DNA of 64,000 nt from BOG-908 sp963751795 (GTDB taxonomy: Bacteria > Pseudomonadota > Alphaproteobacteria > Acetobacterales > Acetobacteraceae), in contig CAVVVI010000004.1 in the NCBI GenBank assembly GCA_963751795.1, positions 1,302,001 to 1,366,000 of the forward strand, written 5' to 3'. Under the pieces are notes generated by a model. It was not told where the DNA came from, ran no database searches, and worked only from the letters and a program-made list of their open reading frames with translations. Both the position numbers and the translations under genes were made by a program. Of this stretch, positions 8,534 through 19,433 are shown in pieces. Each line of letters opens with the position of its first letter. Position 1 is the first letter of the stretch.

Positions 8534-10240
8534 CTACTTCGCCGGAACCGCTGCCAGCTTCTGCCACGGCCCACTCAGCCGGACCGCATGGCCGCGCGCG
8601 CTGCCGTCGGCGGATAGCACGAGGCGCAAATCCACCGTGTCGGCCACCAGATCGGCACCGCCACTCACCACCACCTGACCGTCATCCGACCCGAGCACGG
8701 CCGGTGCCAGCGTGAGCTGGCCGTGAGCGACGGTGGCATCGAGCTTGCCGGCGAGCCCCGTGGACCGGCCCTGGGCGAGGCTCATCTGCACGGCCGTGCG
8801 GCCGGCGCGCGTGCGCAGGACGGAGGCTGCGCTGAGCTGGGCCAGGTCGAACCCGGTGATGGTGGCGTCGTGCAGATCGGCATGCACCTGTCCCGCCAGA
8901 TTTACCCAGCCGGGGCCGGCCAAAGCGAGGTCGGCGGCAACGGTGCCGCTCGCCGACGACAGGCCGATCGGCCACTGCGCCCAGGGCGCCTGGAGGCAGG
9001 TGCCGGCCAGCCTGGCGTGCAGCGTGGCCGTTTGCGGTTGCGGTGCGGCGGTCGCCTCGGCGTCCATCCTGCCGCACGCCATCGTGGCGCTGACACCGGT
9101 GGCGCGCAGCGTACCGTCCGTCCAGGCCAGGTCGGCCGCCATCCCCGCGGCTACCGGACGCAACCCCGCGCTCACCTGCCGCGCGGTGAGGTGAAGGTTG
9201 GCCGCCCAGCCGGCCGGCAGCGTGAAGGGCGGCAGGTCCGGCAGCGTCTCGGGCAGCGGCAGCGCCTCGAAATCCAGGTGGCCGGTCAGAAGCGACGCCG
9301 CACCGTCCGTTCCGGCCGATAGCTGCCCGCTCAGGCGCAGTGCAGCGGCGTCGAGATCGAAATCGTCGATCGTGAGCCGATGCGGCGCCTCGGTCGCGTG
9401 CGCCCGCAGGGTGAGCGCGCCGTTGTCCAGCCAGTGCAGCTTCGCGTCGGCGCCGGCGGCCAGGCCGAGCGCCTGCGGCAGGCCGAGCGTGGCCAGCAGC
9501 CGGGGGGCGCCGGGATGGCGCAAGGTGAGCGTGGTGGTGGCCGTGCCGGCCCGGGTGCGGCGCAGCGTGTCGGCTTCCAGCACCAGATCGCCGGCATCGG
9601 CGCGCATCTGCACCGCCAGCGCATCCGCCGGCCCGTCGGCGGCGAGCCGAAGGTCGCCCTGCCCGGTCCACAGGCCGGGCGCATAGCGCCAGGGTTTGGG
9701 CAGCAGCGGCAGCAGCCGTTCCAGCGCCGGGGTGCTGGCCTCCAGCCGCGCGCCGGTCACCTGGCCGTCGCTGGCGATGCTGCCGGCCGCGCTTATGCTG
9801 GCGCCTGCGAGGATCACCGCGGCCCTGGTTACCGAAACCCCCTGCGGGCCGGCTTGCGCCTGCAACGCCAGGCGGTCCAACGCCAGGCCGTGCCACGCCG
9901 CGTGGTTGGCGGTCAGCGCGAGGTGCACCGCCGGCCCGGCGAACAGGCGGGCGACGCCGTCCGGGGTGGATGGCCAGGCGATGCCGTCCAGCCAGGGGTC
10001 CAGGGCCAGCTGGTCCAAGGCAAGCGTGATCTCGGGGCCGGGCTGGCCCAGCGCGCGCAGCGTCAGGCTGCCGCTGACGGGCGCGCCGTCCAGCCGGCCC
10101 GTCACCGCCGTCAGGCTGCCACCGCCCGGCCGCAGATCGAGCACGCCCGACAGTTCGGCACGTTGTGCGATGCCGGGTGGCAGGGTGATGGCCAGGCCCG
10201 GCGCCAGCGGGCGCAGCCAGGCCAGCGTCGCGTGCAGATC
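8534..10240 (-). CDS. AsmA-family protein, C-terminal part (downstream of a frameshift)
   Basis: This is the distal half of a gene whose proximal half is at 10239-11504. The frame is open without a stop up to 10240, although its first internal start codon is only at 10144. Read from 10240 it begins DLHATLAWLRPLAPGLAITL, which continues the upstream product exactly as one polypeptide. The rest is long repetitive beta-strand sequence (pattern GxLxLxxxG) ending in GTLxADLALxGPGWVNLAGQ-type segments and a domain around TGFDLAQLSAA typical of AsmA C-termini. AsmA-like proteins are inner-membrane-anchored, periplasm-spanning proteins linked to phospholipid transport and outer-membrane homeostasis. 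Alone this half lacks a translation start and membrane anchor. Confidence 0.75.
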   Translation of the reverse strand, partial: DLHATLAWLRPLAPGLAITLPPGIAQRAELSGVLDLRPGGGSLTAVTGRLDGAPVSGSLTLRALGQPGPEITLALDQLALDPWLDGIAWPSTPDGVARLFAGPAVHLALTANHAAWHGLALDRLALQAQAGPQGVSVTRAAVILAGASISAAGSIASDGQVTGARLEASTPALERLLPLLPKPWRYAPGLWTGQGDLRLAADGPADALAVQMRADAGDLVLEADTLRRTRAGTATTTLTLRHPGAPRLLATLGLPQALGLAAGADAKLHWLDNGALTLRAHATEAPHRLTIDDFDLDAAALRLSGQLSAGTDGAASLLTGHLDFEALPLPETLPDLPPFTLPAGWAANLHLTARQVSAGLRPVAAGMAADLAWTDGTLRATGVSATMACGRMDAEATAAPQPQTATLHARLAGTCLQAPWAQWPIGLSSASGTVAADLALAGPGWVNLAGQVHADLHDATITGFDLAQLSAASVLRTRAGRTAVQMSLAQGRSTGLAGKLDATVAHGQLTLAPAVLGSDDGQVVVSGGADLVADTVDLRLVLSADGSARGHAVRLSGPWQKLAAVPAK

Positions 10241-11504
10241 AGGGCGCGGCCAGCACGACCGGTGCGGCCAGCGCGAGCCGGCCCGCCGTGCCGTCGGCGG
10301 GCACCAGCCGCGCCTGGCCGGCCGTCAGCCGCGCGCCCCCCGGCAGCAGCATCCGCACGCCGTCGAGCCCCGCCCCGCCCGGCCCGGACACCAGAGTCGC
10401 GCCGATATCGCCAACCTGCCCGCCGAGCAGCCGGCCGGTGCCGGCGTTGACAGCCACGTGCAGCAACGGCGCGTTGCGCAACACCTCCGCCGGCAAGCCG
10501 CGCGCCAGCGATCCTGCCCAGAAATCGAGGTCGAGCGCCGCCGCTTGCAACCGCCCCTCCAGCAGCAGCCGCGGGTGCAGGCCGAGCGTCAGCGATCCTT
10601 CGGCCGGCGCGCCTCCCAGCGAGAGGGCGACGGCGCTGGCAGTGACGCGGGCCCTGTCGGCCACGAACGGCGCCTCCATCGTCCAGGCCATGCTGGAAGC
10701 CGAAGCGCGTGGCGCGGGCGGCAGCAACACGGCCAGGTCCGGCCCGCCGGCATGCAGCCGCCCCTGCACCACGCCATCGGCCAGGGTGCCCTGCAGGCTG
10801 CCCGCGGTGGCAGCCAGTCTGCCCTGCCCGCGCACCATCAGGTCCACCGCGCTGATATTATCCGCGTCCGGCGCACCCAGGGCGCCGTTGAAATGCCAGA
10901 TGCGGCCCGCAGCAGCCGCGAACCCGTCGGCACCGAAGGCGGCCACCGGCTGGGCGTCCGTGCCGACGGCGCCGGTGGCCAAGGCCGGGCCGCCATGGAT
11001 GGATGCAGTGATGCCGGTCACCACCGCGGGGCCGATCCGCAGCGTGCCGTTCTCGATGCGCGCCGCAAACGGGTGCGGTACCAGCGGCCGCGCCGAGCCG
11101 CCGATCCCACCCGGCAGCGGCCAGGGCATCCGCAGCGTCGGGCCGGACAGCACCAGGTCGCGCAGCACCACCCGGCCGGCCAGCAGCGGCAGCAGGGCAA
11201 CCTGCAGGCGCAGCGCCGGCACCTGGACGGAAACGCCGTCCCCCTGGTCGGCCAACTCCACATGCGAGGCGGTGAGCACGGCTTCCGGCAACAGGCGCAG
11301 GCTGGTGGCGCCGGCAATGACGACCGGGCGCCCCAGCCGGGCGGCGGCGATGGACGCGATGGCCGTGCGGAAGCGCCCGCCATCGAGCAGCGGCGGCACT
11401 GCCCAGGCGGCCAGCAGCAGGCCGACCAGCACCAGCGCCGGCCAGGCCAGCTTGCGCCAGCCTGCGGCGGGAGCGGCCCGTTCGGCATGTGCGGAAATGA
11501 GCAT
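10239..11504 (-). CDS. AsmA-family protein, N-terminal part (ends at a frameshift)
   Basis: 421 residues in the present frame. The N-terminus carries a single membrane segment (about 22-38, WPALVLVGLLLAAWAVPPLL) followed by the AsmA start pattern (DGGRFRTAIASIAAARLGRPVVI, AGATSLRLLPEAVLTASHVE). The product should be anchored in the inner membrane with the bulk in the periplasm. The frame stops at a TGA (10239-10241) right after LAAP; removing one C from the CCC at 10242-10244 joins it to the next half and gives 989 residues, a normal AsmA length. The start overlaps nothing: 132 bp separate it from the divergent djlA. Whether the break is real or a sequencing error cannot be told here. Confidence 0.8.
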   Translation of the reverse strand: MLISAHAERAAPAAGWRKLAWPALVLVGLLLAAWAVPPLLDGGRFRTAIASIAAARLGRPVVIAGATSLRLLPEAVLTASHVELADQGDGVSVQVPALRLQVALLPLLAGRVVLRDLVLSGPTLRMPWPLPGGIGGSARPLVPHPFAARIENGTLRIGPAVVTGITASIHGGPALATGAVGTDAQPVAAFGADGFAAAAGRIWHFNGALGAPDADNISAVDLMVRGQGRLAATAGSLQGTLADGVVQGRLHAGGPDLAVLLPPAPRASASSMAWTMEAPFVADRARVTASAVALSLGGAPAEGSLTLGLHPRLLLEGRLQAAALDLDFWAGSLARGLPAEVLRNAPLLHVAVNAGTGRLLGGQVGDIGATLVSGPGGAGLDGVRMLLPGGARLTAGQARLVPADGTAGRLALAAPVVLAAP

Positions 11505-11636
11505 CGGGCCGCCTTATAGGGAGCAACAGGGACGCGGCGATAGGCGCGCCCCGGCGGAACGCAGCCGCCTTCCGCCAGCCATGCAGCGGCCCGGGCGTTT
11601 TTCCAAAACACATCTTCCACCGCTATGCTCGCCCGC

Positions 11637-12392
11637 ATGAGCTACTGGGGAAAATTGTTGGGCGGCATGGCCGGCTTCGCCCTGGGCGGACCGCCGGGCG
11701 CCCTGATGGGTGCCGCACTGGGCCACGCGGCCGATCGCGGCGGCATCGATCCGGCGCGGTTCCACCCCGCGCGGCTGACGGCGATGTTCGTGCCGCGCGA
11801 ACAGATGTTCGCGCTCGCCGTCGTCGCACTCTCGGCAAAGCTGGCCAAATGCGACGGGCCGGTGACGCGCGCCGAGATCGACGGCTTCAAGCGGCATTTC
11901 CGCGTGCCGGCGGAAAGCGCCCGCGAGGTGGGCCGGCTGTTCGATCAGGCGCGCGACACCGCCGACGATTACGAGGGCTACGCGCGACAACTCGGCAGCA
12001 GCTTCGCCGACAATCGCGGCGTGCTGGAAGACGTGCTGGCCGGCCTGTTCGGCGTCGCGCGCGCCGATGGCCCGGTCAACGCGGCGGAGCTGGATTTTTT
12101 GGCGAGCTGCGCGCGCGGCTTCGGGCTGGACGGCCCGGCATGGGAACGCGCGCGCGGCGGCACCGCCCGGGTGCAGGCCGAGACGGAAGGCGACCCCTAC
12201 GCCACGCTGGGCATCGCACGCTCGGCCGCCGACGACGAGGTGCGCGCCGCCTGGAAGCAGCTGATGCGCGACAACCACCCGGACGGCCTGGCCGCGCGCG
12301 GCGTGCCGGCCGAATTCGTGGCCCGCGCCACCGACAAGGTGGCCCGCATCAACGCAGCATGGGATCGCGTCAAACGCGAGCGCGGCCTGTGA
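11637..12392 (+). CDS. djlA: DjlA-type co-chaperone (TerB domain plus J domain)
   Basis: Membrane-anchored DnaK co-chaperone of 251 residues. I chose the second in-frame ATG (11637) because MSYWGKLLGG matches the conserved MxYWGK start of DjlA; the first ATG is at 11625. A glycine-rich membrane segment (about 6-32) is followed by a TerB-like helical domain (about 50-165) and a C-terminal J domain (about 185-248) with the HPD tripeptide in RDNHPDG. In the known family the transmembrane segment places the J domain in the cytoplasm where it stimulates DnaK. It overlaps the amidase gene by the 4-nt GTGA, so the two are probably co-translated. Confidence 0.9.
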   Translation: MSYWGKLLGGMAGFALGGPPGALMGAALGHAADRGGIDPARFHPARLTAMFVPREQMFALAVVALSAKLAKCDGPVTRAEIDGFKRHFRVPAESAREVGRLFDQARDTADDYEGYARQLGSSFADNRGVLEDVLAGLFGVARADGPVNAAELDFLASCARGFGLDGPAWERARGGTARVQAETEGDPYATLGIARSAADDEVRAAWKQLMRDNHPDGLAARGVPAEFVARATDKVARINAAWDRVKRERGL

Positions 12393-13045
12393 CCATCATC
12401 GAGGCGCCCAGCCCCAACCACAACGAACGCCCCTGCCCGGTCGACATGCTGGTGCTGCATTACACCGGCATGCAATCCTGCGCCGCCGCCGTCGAACGCC
12501 TGCGCGATCCGGAGTCGAAAGTCTCATCGCACTACGTGATCGACGAGGACGGCACGATCTACCGGCTGGTGCCCGAGGCACTGCGCGCCTTCCACGCCGG
12601 CGTGTCCTATTGGCGCGGCCGCCACGCGCTGAACGATCCCTCGATCGGCATCGAGATCGTCAATCCCGGCCACGAATGGGGCTATCGCCCGTTCCCGCCG
12701 CCGCAAATGGCAGCGGTGCAGGCGCTATGCCTGGACATCCTCGGCCGGCATGCGATCCCGTCACAGAACGTGGTGGGCCACAGCGACATCGCGCCCACGC
12801 GCAAGCAGGACCCCGGCGAGCTGTTCGACTGGCGCGGCTTGGCCGCCGCCGGCATCGGCCTGTGGCCCGAACATGGCGCGCGCGCGCCAGGCGGGTTCGC
12901 GGAGCATCTGGTGGCGATCGGCTACGAGGGTGACGATGCGGCGACGGTTGTGGCGTTCCAGCGACGGTTCTGTCCGGAGTCGCTGGGGCGGGGGGCGGAT
13001 GCGGCTACGGTGGATAGGGCTGCCTGGGTTGCTGGCGGGTATTAG
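12389..13045 (+). CDS. N-acetylmuramoyl-L-alanine amidase, AmpD-like
   Basis: 218-residue Amidase_2 zinc enzyme. The GTG start (12389) overlaps the djlA stop as GTGA. The catalytic domain begins almost at once (NERPCPVDMLVLHYTGM) with no signal peptide, as in cytoplasmic AmpD, which removes the peptide from recycled anhydromuropeptides. Zinc-binding positions are the His in LHYTG and the His and Asp in VVGHSDIAPTRKQDPG; the GIEIVNPGHEWG block is also typical. The last 45 residues (FAEHLVAIGY, AVVAFQRRF-like) look like a half peptidoglycan-binding repeat, common in alphaproteobacterial AmpD. AmpD in other bacteria tunes beta-lactamase induction, but no ampR or ampC is nearby. Confidence 0.9.
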   Translation: MTIIEAPSPNHNERPCPVDMLVLHYTGMQSCAAAVERLRDPESKVSSHYVIDEDGTIYRLVPEALRAFHAGVSYWRGRHALNDPSIGIEIVNPGHEWGYRPFPPPQMAAVQALCLDILGRHAIPSQNVVGHSDIAPTRKQDPGELFDWRGLAAAGIGLWPEHGARAPGGFAEHLVAIGYEGDDAATVVAFQRRFCPESLGRGADAATVDRAAWVAGGY

Positions 13046-13500
13046 GAAGGGGGAGGCAAGGCCTTCTTTTCTGAAGAAAAGAAGCAAAAGACTTTTGTTT
13101 GGCTGTCGCGGTTTTGGGCGGCAGGTTTGGCGGGTGTTTGGGGGGCCACGCGGAGTTTGCAAGCTGCGCGCGCGAAAGCCTGCACAGGACTCACGATATC
13201 TACGCCGCTAAAAACGTTTGTGAGCCCGGGCGGCCAGCAACACGTGCACATCGTGAGGCGCTCCGACGGCGCTTACTCTTTTCTCATGCAAGAGCATTCG
13301 ATTCGAGATATCCGCGCGCTGGCACAAAGGAGCGGTTGGAAGCCGTGTAAAGTTGCTAAGCCAAAACGTTCGATAGCCTGCACAATACCAGCAACGATGC
13401 GCAACCCTCCCTCCCTGCCCGCCCATCACGCACCGCCCCGCCAGCGAACGGAGATAAAAGTTTTTTGGTCCTTTTTTGCAAAAAAGGACCGCTTGCCTTG
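13046..13500. repeat. Intergenic block bounded by inverted copies of an AT-rich hairpin motif
   Basis: Between the amidase stop and the glycine riboswitch lie about 450 bp of lower GC content. The left end has GGCAAGG, then a perfect 9-bp hairpin CTTCTTTTC-TGAA-GAAAAGAAG (13063-13084), then CAAAAGACTTTTGTTT. The right end, read on the reverse strand, has GGCAAGG, then a perfect 24-nt palindrome (13467-13490, GGTCCTTTTTT on the left arm), then CCAAAAAACTTTTATCTC. The two ends therefore have the same order of parts in opposite orientation. This could be a mobile intergenic repeat or two facing terminators. The interior holds a possible small gene remnant (separate entry). Confidence 0.55.
13196..13360 (+). 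other. Possible remnant of a small protein gene
   Basis: Not recognised by family. The forward frame has protein-like composition here (FVSPGGQQHVHIVRRSDG, then AYSFLMQEHSIRDIRALA) quite unlike the translated noise around it. An AGGA (13186-13189) lies 6 nt before an ATA codon at 13196, where an ATG start would be expected. The frame has no stop until 13711, inside the riboswitch, so the natural end appears lost too. Short proteins with a SPxGxxHVxIVRRxDGxYSF-like start are my recollection from related genomes, which I could not check. A decayed gene is the most economical reading. Confidence 0.3.
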
Positions 13501-13546
13501 CCTAAACTCACCGGCTCCACCATACCGAAGCCGTTCCACTATCCCT

Positions 13547-13720
13547 CGCGGGAGAGCAGCAGGGCCACTCCCCTGTCGCCGAAGGCGCAACCGGCCCCCG
13601 GAAACGCTCAGGCACCCAGGACCGCGCAGGATCGGGACCTCTGGAAAGCCGGCGGGCGACCGCCGCACCGACGGAGAAAGGGCGGGTGCCCGAATCTCTC
13701 AGGTTCCGTGACAGAGGGGG
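13547..13720 (+). promoter_or_regulatory. Tandem glycine riboswitch
   Basis: Two consecutive glycine aptamers precede gcvT. The first contains GGGAGAG (about 13550), CGCCGAAGGCGCAA and GGAAACGCTCAGGCA; the linker reads CCCAGGACCG; the second contains CTCTGGAAAG, CGCACCGACGGAGAAA and CGAATCTCTCAGGTTCCGTG, and the block closes with ACAGAGGGGG (13711-13720). These are the conserved sequence blocks of the family in the right order. Glycine binding is known to switch on the glycine cleavage operon in other bacteria. About 50 nt separate the second aptamer from the gcvT start region, so the expression platform probably acts on translation or an early terminator there. Confidence 0.93.
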
Positions 13721-13783
13721 GTCGGACGGCCGGGTAACCGGACTCTGACCTCTTGCGAGCGGAATGCCACCCTGTCCGATCTA

Positions 13784-14860
13784 TTGAAGACCACGCCGCT
13801 CGACGCGCTGCACCGCCGGCTGGGCGGGCGCATGACGCCGTTCGCCGGCTGGTCGCTGCCGGTGGCCTTTGCCGGCACGCTGGCCGAGCACGCCCATACC
13901 CGTGCTGCAGCGAGCTTGTTCGACGTCTCGCACATGGGCCAGATCAGCCTGCATGGCCCGGATGCGGCAGCGCAGCTCGAGCGCCTGGTGGTGGGCGACA
14001 TCGTGGGCCTGGCGCCCGGCCGTCAGCGCTACACGCTGCTGACCAACGAGCTGGGCGGCATCATCGACGACCTGATGGTGGCGCGCTCGGAAAACCGGCT
14101 GTTCGTGGTGCTGAACGCCTCGCGCGCCGAGGGTGACGTGACGCATCTGCGCCTGCACGGCATCGAGCCGGAGCTGCACGACGACCGCGCGCTGCTGGCG
14201 CTGCAGGGGCCGTTGGCGGCCGCCATAATGGCGCGACTGGCGCCCACGGCCGCTGCCCTGCCGTTCATGGGCGTTACCAGCTGTCCGGTCGCCGGCATCG
14301 CCTGCTGGGTCAGCCGTAGCGGCTACACCGGCGAGGACGGGTTCGAGATTTCGGTTGCGGCCCAGGATTCCGAGGCGCTGGCCGAGCGGCTGCTCGCCGA
14401 GCCGGAATGCGCACCGGCCGGGCTTGCCGCGCGCGACACGCTGCGCCTGGAAGCCGGGCTGTGCCTGTATGGCCAGGATATCGACATGCTGACCAGCCCG
14501 ATCGAGGCGGGGCTCGCCTGGACCATCCCCAAGCGCCGCCGCGAGGCGCACGATTTCCTGGGCGGCGCCGTCATTGCCGACCATCTGGCGCACGGGCCGC
14601 ATCGCCGCCGCGTGGGCATCCGGCCGGCCGGCCGGGCGCCGGCGCGCGCGGGTACCACCATGGCCGCCGCCGACGGCACGGAAGCCGGCAGCATCACCTC
14701 GGGCACCTTCTCGCCCAGCCTCGGTGCCCCGATCGCCATGGGGTATGTGCGGCGCGACCTGGCAACCGAGGGCACGCCGGTGGCTTTGCTGGTGCGCGGC
14801 CAGTCCATGCCGGGCGTGGTGGCCCCGCTCCCCTTCATCCCCCACCGCTACGTCAGATAG
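13784..14860 (+). CDS. gcvT: Glycine cleavage system T protein (aminomethyltransferase)
   Basis: GcvT transfers the methylene group from the H-protein-bound intermediate to tetrahydrofolate and releases ammonia. The 358-residue product has the family start (TPLDALHRRLGGRMTPFAGW), the NELGGIIDDLMV block and the conserved SGYTGEDGFEI and AARDTLRLEAGLCLYG motifs. The start is uncertain. TTG 13784 is the first listed start; the same frame continues up to CTG 13772, which has better spacing to a GGA. An ATG at 13764 lies one base out of frame, and one extra G (ATGGCC) would give MATLSDLLKTTPLDALH, a very natural start. Directly downstream of the riboswitch and 8 bp before gcvH. Confidence 0.93.
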   Translation: MKTTPLDALHRRLGGRMTPFAGWSLPVAFAGTLAEHAHTRAAASLFDVSHMGQISLHGPDAAAQLERLVVGDIVGLAPGRQRYTLLTNELGGIIDDLMVARSENRLFVVLNASRAEGDVTHLRLHGIEPELHDDRALLALQGPLAAAIMARLAPTAAALPFMGVTSCPVAGIACWVSRSGYTGEDGFEISVAAQDSEALAERLLAEPECAPAGLAARDTLRLEAGLCLYGQDIDMLTSPIEAGLAWTIPKRRREAHDFLGGAVIADHLAHGPHRRRVGIRPAGRAPARAGTTMAAADGTEAGSITSGTFSPSLGAPIAMGYVRRDLATEGTPVALLVRGQSMPGVVAPLPFIPHRYVR

Positions 14861-14868
14861 AGGTCCCG

Positions 14869-15246
14869 ATGGCAGAAACGCGCTACACCAAGGACCACGA
14901 ATGGGTTCGCCTGGAAGACGATGGCACCCTGACCGTCGGCATCACCGACCATGCGCAGGAAGCGCTGGGCGACATTGTGTTCATCGAGCTGCCGGCCGTC
15001 GATCGCGAGATCGTCGAGGGTGAGTCGGTGGCCACCGTCGAGAGCACCAAGGCGGCCAACGACGTGTATGCGCCGCTGGGCGGCCGCGTAGCCGAGATCA
15101 ACGAGAACATCGCCGAGGACCCCGGCCTGATCAACCGCGACCCGGCCGGCGAGGGCTGGTTCTGGCGCATGGAGCCGGGCGACGAGGACGTGTTCGAGAC
15201 ACTGATGGACGAGGAGGCTTACGAAGCCTTCCTGGAGACGCTCTGA
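14869..15246 (+). CDS. gcvH: Glycine cleavage system H protein (lipoyl carrier)
   Basis: 125-residue lipoyl carrier that shuttles the aminomethyl group between the P, T and L proteins. ATG 14869 has a GAGG 4-5 nt upstream and gives MAETRYTKDHEWVRLEDDG, the usual GcvH start. The lipoylated lysine is in VESTKAANDVYAPLGG at about residue 63. Length and the acidic C-terminus (DEEAYEAFLETL) are normal. It sits 8 bp after gcvT and 2 bp before gcvP and is clearly in the same operon under the riboswitch. Confidence 0.97.
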   Translation: MAETRYTKDHEWVRLEDDGTLTVGITDHAQEALGDIVFIELPAVDREIVEGESVATVESTKAANDVYAPLGGRVAEINENIAEDPGLINRDPAGEGWFWRMEPGDEDVFETLMDEEAYEAFLETL

Positions 15247-15248
15247 GC

Positions 15249-18107
<2,859 letters not shown>

Positions 18108-18124
18108 CCGCGACGGCAATCACC

Positions 18125-18163
18125 GTGGCTGCGCCTCAGGGTTTCCCTGACGGGCGCAGCCAC
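18125..18163 (+). terminator. Hairpin terminator after gcvTHP
   Basis: GTGGCTGCGCC on the left arm pairs with GGCGCAGCCAC on the right, continued by TCAGGG/CCCTGA, with a loop of TTT. It starts 17 bp after the gcvP stop and lies before the convergent alcohol dehydrogenase gene. There is no U-run, so it may act as an RNA 3' end stabiliser or a bidirectional terminator. Confidence 0.7.
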
Positions 18164-18190
18164 CATTCCGGCTGAAAGCGGCGCCCCGGA

Positions 18191-19288
18191 TTACGCCGCG
18201 TCGTCATGCTTCAGGCTGGCCATGTCGATCACGTAGCGGAACCGCACGTCGCCGTTCAGCACTTCCTTGTATGCGTGGTTGATCTCCTGAATCGGGATCA
18301 CCTGGATGTCGGGGCCGATTTTGTGCTCGGCGCAGAAATCCAGCACCTCCTGCGTGTCGGCGATGCTGCCGATCAGCGATCCGGCAACGCGCTTGCGGTG
18401 GAACGCCACCTCCTGGTTGTTCACCGGCGCCAGCGGCTCCAGCGCACCCACCACAACCAGCGTCTTGTCGCGCTTCAGCAGCTCGACGAACGGGTTGACG
18501 TCATGCTTCTCCGGGATGGTGCTGAGGATAAAGTCGAAGCTGCTCTTCAGCTTTGCCATCGCCTCCTTGTCGCTCGACACCACGCAGGCTGCGCCGAGCT
18601 TGCCGGCTTCGGCCACCTTTTCCTTCGACGTGGTGAACAGCGTCACCTCGGCGCCCATGGCGCGGGCCAGCTTGGCCGCCATGTCGCCCAGGCCGCCGAA
18701 GCCCACGATGCCCACCTTGTCGCCCGCCTTCACGCCCCAGTGCTTCATCGGCGAGTAGGTGGTGACACCGGCACACAGGATGGGCGCCGCCACATCCGGC
18801 CGCAGCCCGGCCGGGATCTTCAGCACGAAATCCTCGGCCACCACCAGGCTGCTCGAATAACCGCCATAGGTGTTGTCGGCGCCGTAGTGGTTCTTGCCGT
18901 CCGGCGCCTTGGCCGCGGGCACCATCGGGCCGTTATAGGTGGCCAGCCAGCTATTCGGCCCCTCGCAATAATTCTCCTCGTGCTCGTGGCAGGGCGCGCA
19001 GTGGCGGCAGCTGTCGATCATGCAGCCAACGCCGACTATGTCGCCCACCTTGTGGCGGGTCACCGACGCGCCGGCGCGCGCCACCCGGCCGACCACCTCG
19101 TGGCCCGGCATGCACGGATAGACGGTGTTGCCCCACTCGTTCTTCACCTGATGGATGTCGGAGTGGCAGACGCCGCAGAACAGCACCTCGATCTCCACTT
19201 CGTTGGCCTTGGGCTCGGGCCGCTCGAAGCTGATGGGTTTGAGGCGGCTGAAGGAATGGCTGGCCGCGTAGCCGGTTGCCTTGGGCAT
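18191..19288 (-). CDS. NAD(P)-dependent zinc alcohol dehydrogenase, CAD/YahK type
   Basis: 365-residue medium-chain alcohol or aldehyde reductase. ATG 19288 follows an AGGAGAG by 5 nt. The catalytic zinc site is CGVCHSDIH (Cys about 37) and PGHE; the structural zinc cysteines are in SCRHCAPCHEHEENYC (about 95-110). The nucleotide-binding motif is VGFGGLGDMAAKLARAMG (about 190), which with the following TTSKEK favours NADPH. The family reduces aromatic and aliphatic aldehydes in the cytoplasm. It is monocistronic: convergent with gcvP and divergent from eipB. The upstream extension of the frame to 19504 covers the eipB start and is not translated. Confidence 0.93.
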   Translation of the reverse strand: MPKATGYAASHSFSRLKPISFERPEPKANEVEIEVLFCGVCHSDIHQVKNEWGNTVYPCMPGHEVVGRVARAGASVTRHKVGDIVGVGCMIDSCRHCAPCHEHEENYCEGPNSWLATYNGPMVPAAKAPDGKNHYGADNTYGGYSSSLVVAEDFVLKIPAGLRPDVAAPILCAGVTTYSPMKHWGVKAGDKVGIVGFGGLGDMAAKLARAMGAEVTLFTTSKEKVAEAGKLGAACVVSSDKEAMAKLKSSFDFILSTIPEKHDVNPFVELLKRDKTLVVVGALEPLAPVNNQEVAFHRKRVAGSLIGSIADTQEVLDFCAEHKIGPDIQVIPIQEINHAYKEVLNGDVRFRYVIDMASLKHDDAA

Positions 19289-19433
19289 CGAACTCTCCTG
19301 CAAAGACGCTGCGCCTAAGCGGCCGCGTTCCGCGCGGTTGCGCGCAGCGCGTTCAACAGGCCGTGGCGGCGTTGCTTGCCTTGTCTCCGGCCCGCGCCCT
19401 ATGTCTGCCGCGAACAACGGAGCCGCCGGGAGC

